NCBI GenBank assembly: GCA_002316235.1 | Contig: DCDD01000190.1 | Location: 1 to 14,834 of the forward strand | Direction: 5' to 3' | DNA: 14,834 nucleotides | Source of the DNA: Bacteroidales bacterium UBA1064 | GTDB taxonomy: Bacteria > Bacteroidota > Bacteroidia > Bacteroidales > Tenuifilaceae | In this document: piece by piece, positions 13,328 through 14,834 of the stretch | Numbering within the stretch: the stretch's first letter is position 1 | Layout: each line of letters opens with the position of its first letter | Translations under genes and position numbers: made by a program | The notes under the pieces: generated by a model | Seen by the model: only the letters and a program-made list of their open reading frames with translations | Database searches by the model: none | Told to the model about the DNA's origin: nothing

Positions 13328-14785
13328 ATGAAATCAAAATTGATTTTAGCCTTAATGGCAGTAGGCTGCACCCTTAACGCTGCCGCTCAGGAGTTTGATT
13401 CGGTGATAATTAAACAGCATGTTTACACCCTTGCTTCCGATTCGTTAATGGGGAGGGGTTTTGGAACAACCGGAGGAAAAATGGCAGCCGATTACATCAC
13501 AGCGCAGCTCGAGGCTGCCGGAGTTATGCCCTGGCAGGGGAGCTACCTGCATCCTTTCATCAGCTCGGGAATAATGGTAAAAACCGAAGGGGCTAATATT
13601 ATTGGCTGGGTTGAGGGCACAGACCCGCTGCTTAAAGATGAGTACATTGTGATTGGAGCCCACTACGACCATCTGGCCTACAAAATAACAGACGATGGCA
13701 AAAGGATAGTCTTCAACGGAGCCGATGACAACGCCTCGGGCGTAGCAGCTATAATTGAAATTGGAAGATGGCTTGCCGGAAGCAGGAACCAGCTGAAACG
13801 ATCGGTAATTTTAGCTGCCTTTGACGGAGAGGAGGCCGGATTGGTTGGATCGAGTTTTATGGTACAGCATAATCAGGTACCACCCAAAAAGGTAAAGATC
13901 ATGTTCAGCCTTGATATGGTAGGAATGCTTTCCCGATATGGAGGCATAGACCTGAATGGGGATAAAACGCTTGAGAATGGGGATGTCATGCTCCACAACC
14001 TGGCCTCAAAACATGGTTTAACGGTAAAAAAGGACGGTAAGAATGTCGTGCCAAACACCGACACGGCACCTTTTGGTAACCAAGGTATTCCGGCCATCCA
14101 CATATTCACCTCAACCGTATCGCCCTACCATAAACCCGAGGATGATGCCGAAAAATTGGACTATCCCGGAATTGCAGCCATATCAGGTTTTGTAGCCGAC
14201 GCCGCTGTCCAGCTGTCGAACGCAGAAACGCTTGAACCATCACGCAGGTTTGTAGCCCAGCAAAATACCAAGCTGCCCAAGTTTGGCCTGCGGCTTGGTT
14301 TCGGTACCTCCGGTCAGAACTACAGCAACGAATTCTACATGGCAAAAAACATTTTTGCCTTTCAAGCCGGATTTTACGCCAAGCAAAGGCTCAATCGCCG
14401 TTTTGCGCTCCAACCCGAAATTATCTACCAAACAATGGGCAGCAAGCATACCGATGGAACCCTACGTACCCACGAGGTTAGCATTCCCGTTAATATCAGA
14501 TTAAGCTTAAGCCCTGCAAGTTCAGCCAGCACCTTTATCTCAAATGATTTCTACATTTTCGCCGGGCCATACTACTCCTACCGGTTTGGAGGCGGCCTGG
14601 GAGGAAAGGATATGGATTTCGACAATACCTTTCGCAGGGAGGACTATGGAATTCAGGGTGGTTTCGGGTTTGAAATAATGAACTTTCAGCTTCAAATTTC
14701 ACGGTTCCGCTCGTTCAGGTCAATCGACAGAACAACCACCATCATGCCCTACGGCATGATGTGGACGTTGGGACTGCGGTTTTGA
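13328..14785 (+). CDS. M28 zinc peptidase fused to an outer-membrane beta-barrel domain
   Basis: The 485-residue protein has a Sec signal peptide ending AAAQ (residues 18-21). Residues about 25-300 are an M28 catalytic domain with every metal ligand present: His112 (GAHYDHL), Asp134 (ADDNASG), Glu168/Glu169 (DGEEAG), Asp196 (SLDMVG) and His268 (PYHKPEDD). From about residue 315 the sequence changes to alternating polar/hydrophobic strands rich in Gly, Phe and Tyr (for example FGLRLGFGTS, FAFQAGFYA, YGIQGGFGFE) and ends in LGLRF. A terminal Phe is the hallmark of outer-membrane barrel proteins. Eight or so strands fit the PorT-like small barrel. I infer a peptidase held at the outer membrane by its own barrel. 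The stop is clear; 49 further bases to the window edge show nothing. Confidence 0.88.
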   Translation: MKSKLILALMAVGCTLNAAAQEFDSVIIKQHVYTLASDSLMGRGFGTTGGKMAADYITAQLEAAGVMPWQGSYLHPFISSGIMVKTEGANIIGWVEGTDPLLKDEYIVIGAHYDHLAYKITDDGKRIVFNGADDNASGVAAIIEIGRWLAGSRNQLKRSVILAAFDGEEAGLVGSSFMVQHNQVPPKKVKIMFSLDMVGMLSRYGGIDLNGDKTLENGDVMLHNLASKHGLTVKKDGKNVVPNTDTAPFGNQGIPAIHIFTSTVSPYHKPEDDAEKLDYPGIAAISGFVADAAVQLSNAETLEPSRRFVAQQNTKLPKFGLRLGFGTSGQNYSNEFYMAKNIFAFQAGFYAKQRLNRRFALQPEIIYQTMGSKHTDGTLRTHEVSIPVNIRLSLSPASSASTFISNDFYIFAGPYYSYRFGGGLGGKDMDFDNTFRREDYGIQGGFGFEIMNFQLQISRFRSFRSIDRTTTIMPYGMMWTLGLRF

Positions 14786-14834
14786 AAAACCTACCCACAC
14801 AGGCCTTGTATTGGCTACGCCGAGCGAGGAATTT

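Noticed and set aside
14786..14834. Terminator after the last gene
   Set aside because: No stem followed by a T run is visible before the window ends.

Overview
The window reads as chromosomal DNA from a fermentative, probably anaerobic member of the Bacteroidota (Bacteroidales/Marinilabiliales-like). The evidence is of three kinds. Several genes are preceded by the phylum's -7 promoter element TAnnTTTG, in the best cases with a -33 TTG/TTTG 20-22 nt upstream, and there are few Shine-Dalgarno sequences. Lipoproteins and AQ-ending Sec signal peptides are frequent. The metabolic genes include a one-chain ADP-forming acetyl-CoA synthetase and a phosphofructokinase with pyrophosphate-type active-site residues. 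No rRNA, tRNA, CRISPR array or intact transposase was seen.

Layout. (1) 85-2703 is an accessory-looking cassette. A promoter/leader repeat (92-209) precedes a 14-residue leader ORF, whose stop overlaps the start of a putative HExxH metalloprotease lipoprotein (238-1890). This is followed, with overlap, by a small AT-rich lipoprotein (1865-2347). The promoter/leader repeat recurs, ungapped and about 82% identical, at 2575-2692. GC content falls abruptly from about 50% to 23-35% at ~1621, inside the metalloprotease gene, and rises again at ~2360, so the 3' end of the gene plus its partner look like an inserted or exchanged module. (2) 2818-5118 holds the acyl-CoA synthetase with a good promoter, then a 50-residue membrane protein. 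(3) 5295-7343 on the minus strand holds phosphofructokinase followed by a Sec-lipoprotein of the M48 family, in which the catalytic Glu of HExxH is Gln. (4) 7353-8232 is mostly non-coding but contains the 3' relic of a YugP-like zinc metallopeptidase and its intact terminator. (5) 8233-9534 is a radical SAM protein of unknown substrate. (6) 9896-11392 is a CPA1 potassium/proton antiporter with a TrkA-C-like tail. (7) 11588-14785 holds two secreted M28 zinc aminopeptidases in tandem. The second carries a C-terminal outer-membrane beta-barrel-like domain.

How the genes fit together. PPi-type glycolysis and ADP-forming acetate production would both conserve energy in a fermenter, and the antiporter would handle K+/H+ balance. 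The window also carries many cell-envelope zinc hydrolases: two active M28 enzymes, one HExxH lipoprotein, one M48-like protein likely to be inactive, and one dead YugP relic. This fits a peptide-degrading lifestyle with turnover of such genes. The most unusual parts are the repeat-flanked, compositionally split metalloprotease cassette and the HQxxH M48 lipoprotein.
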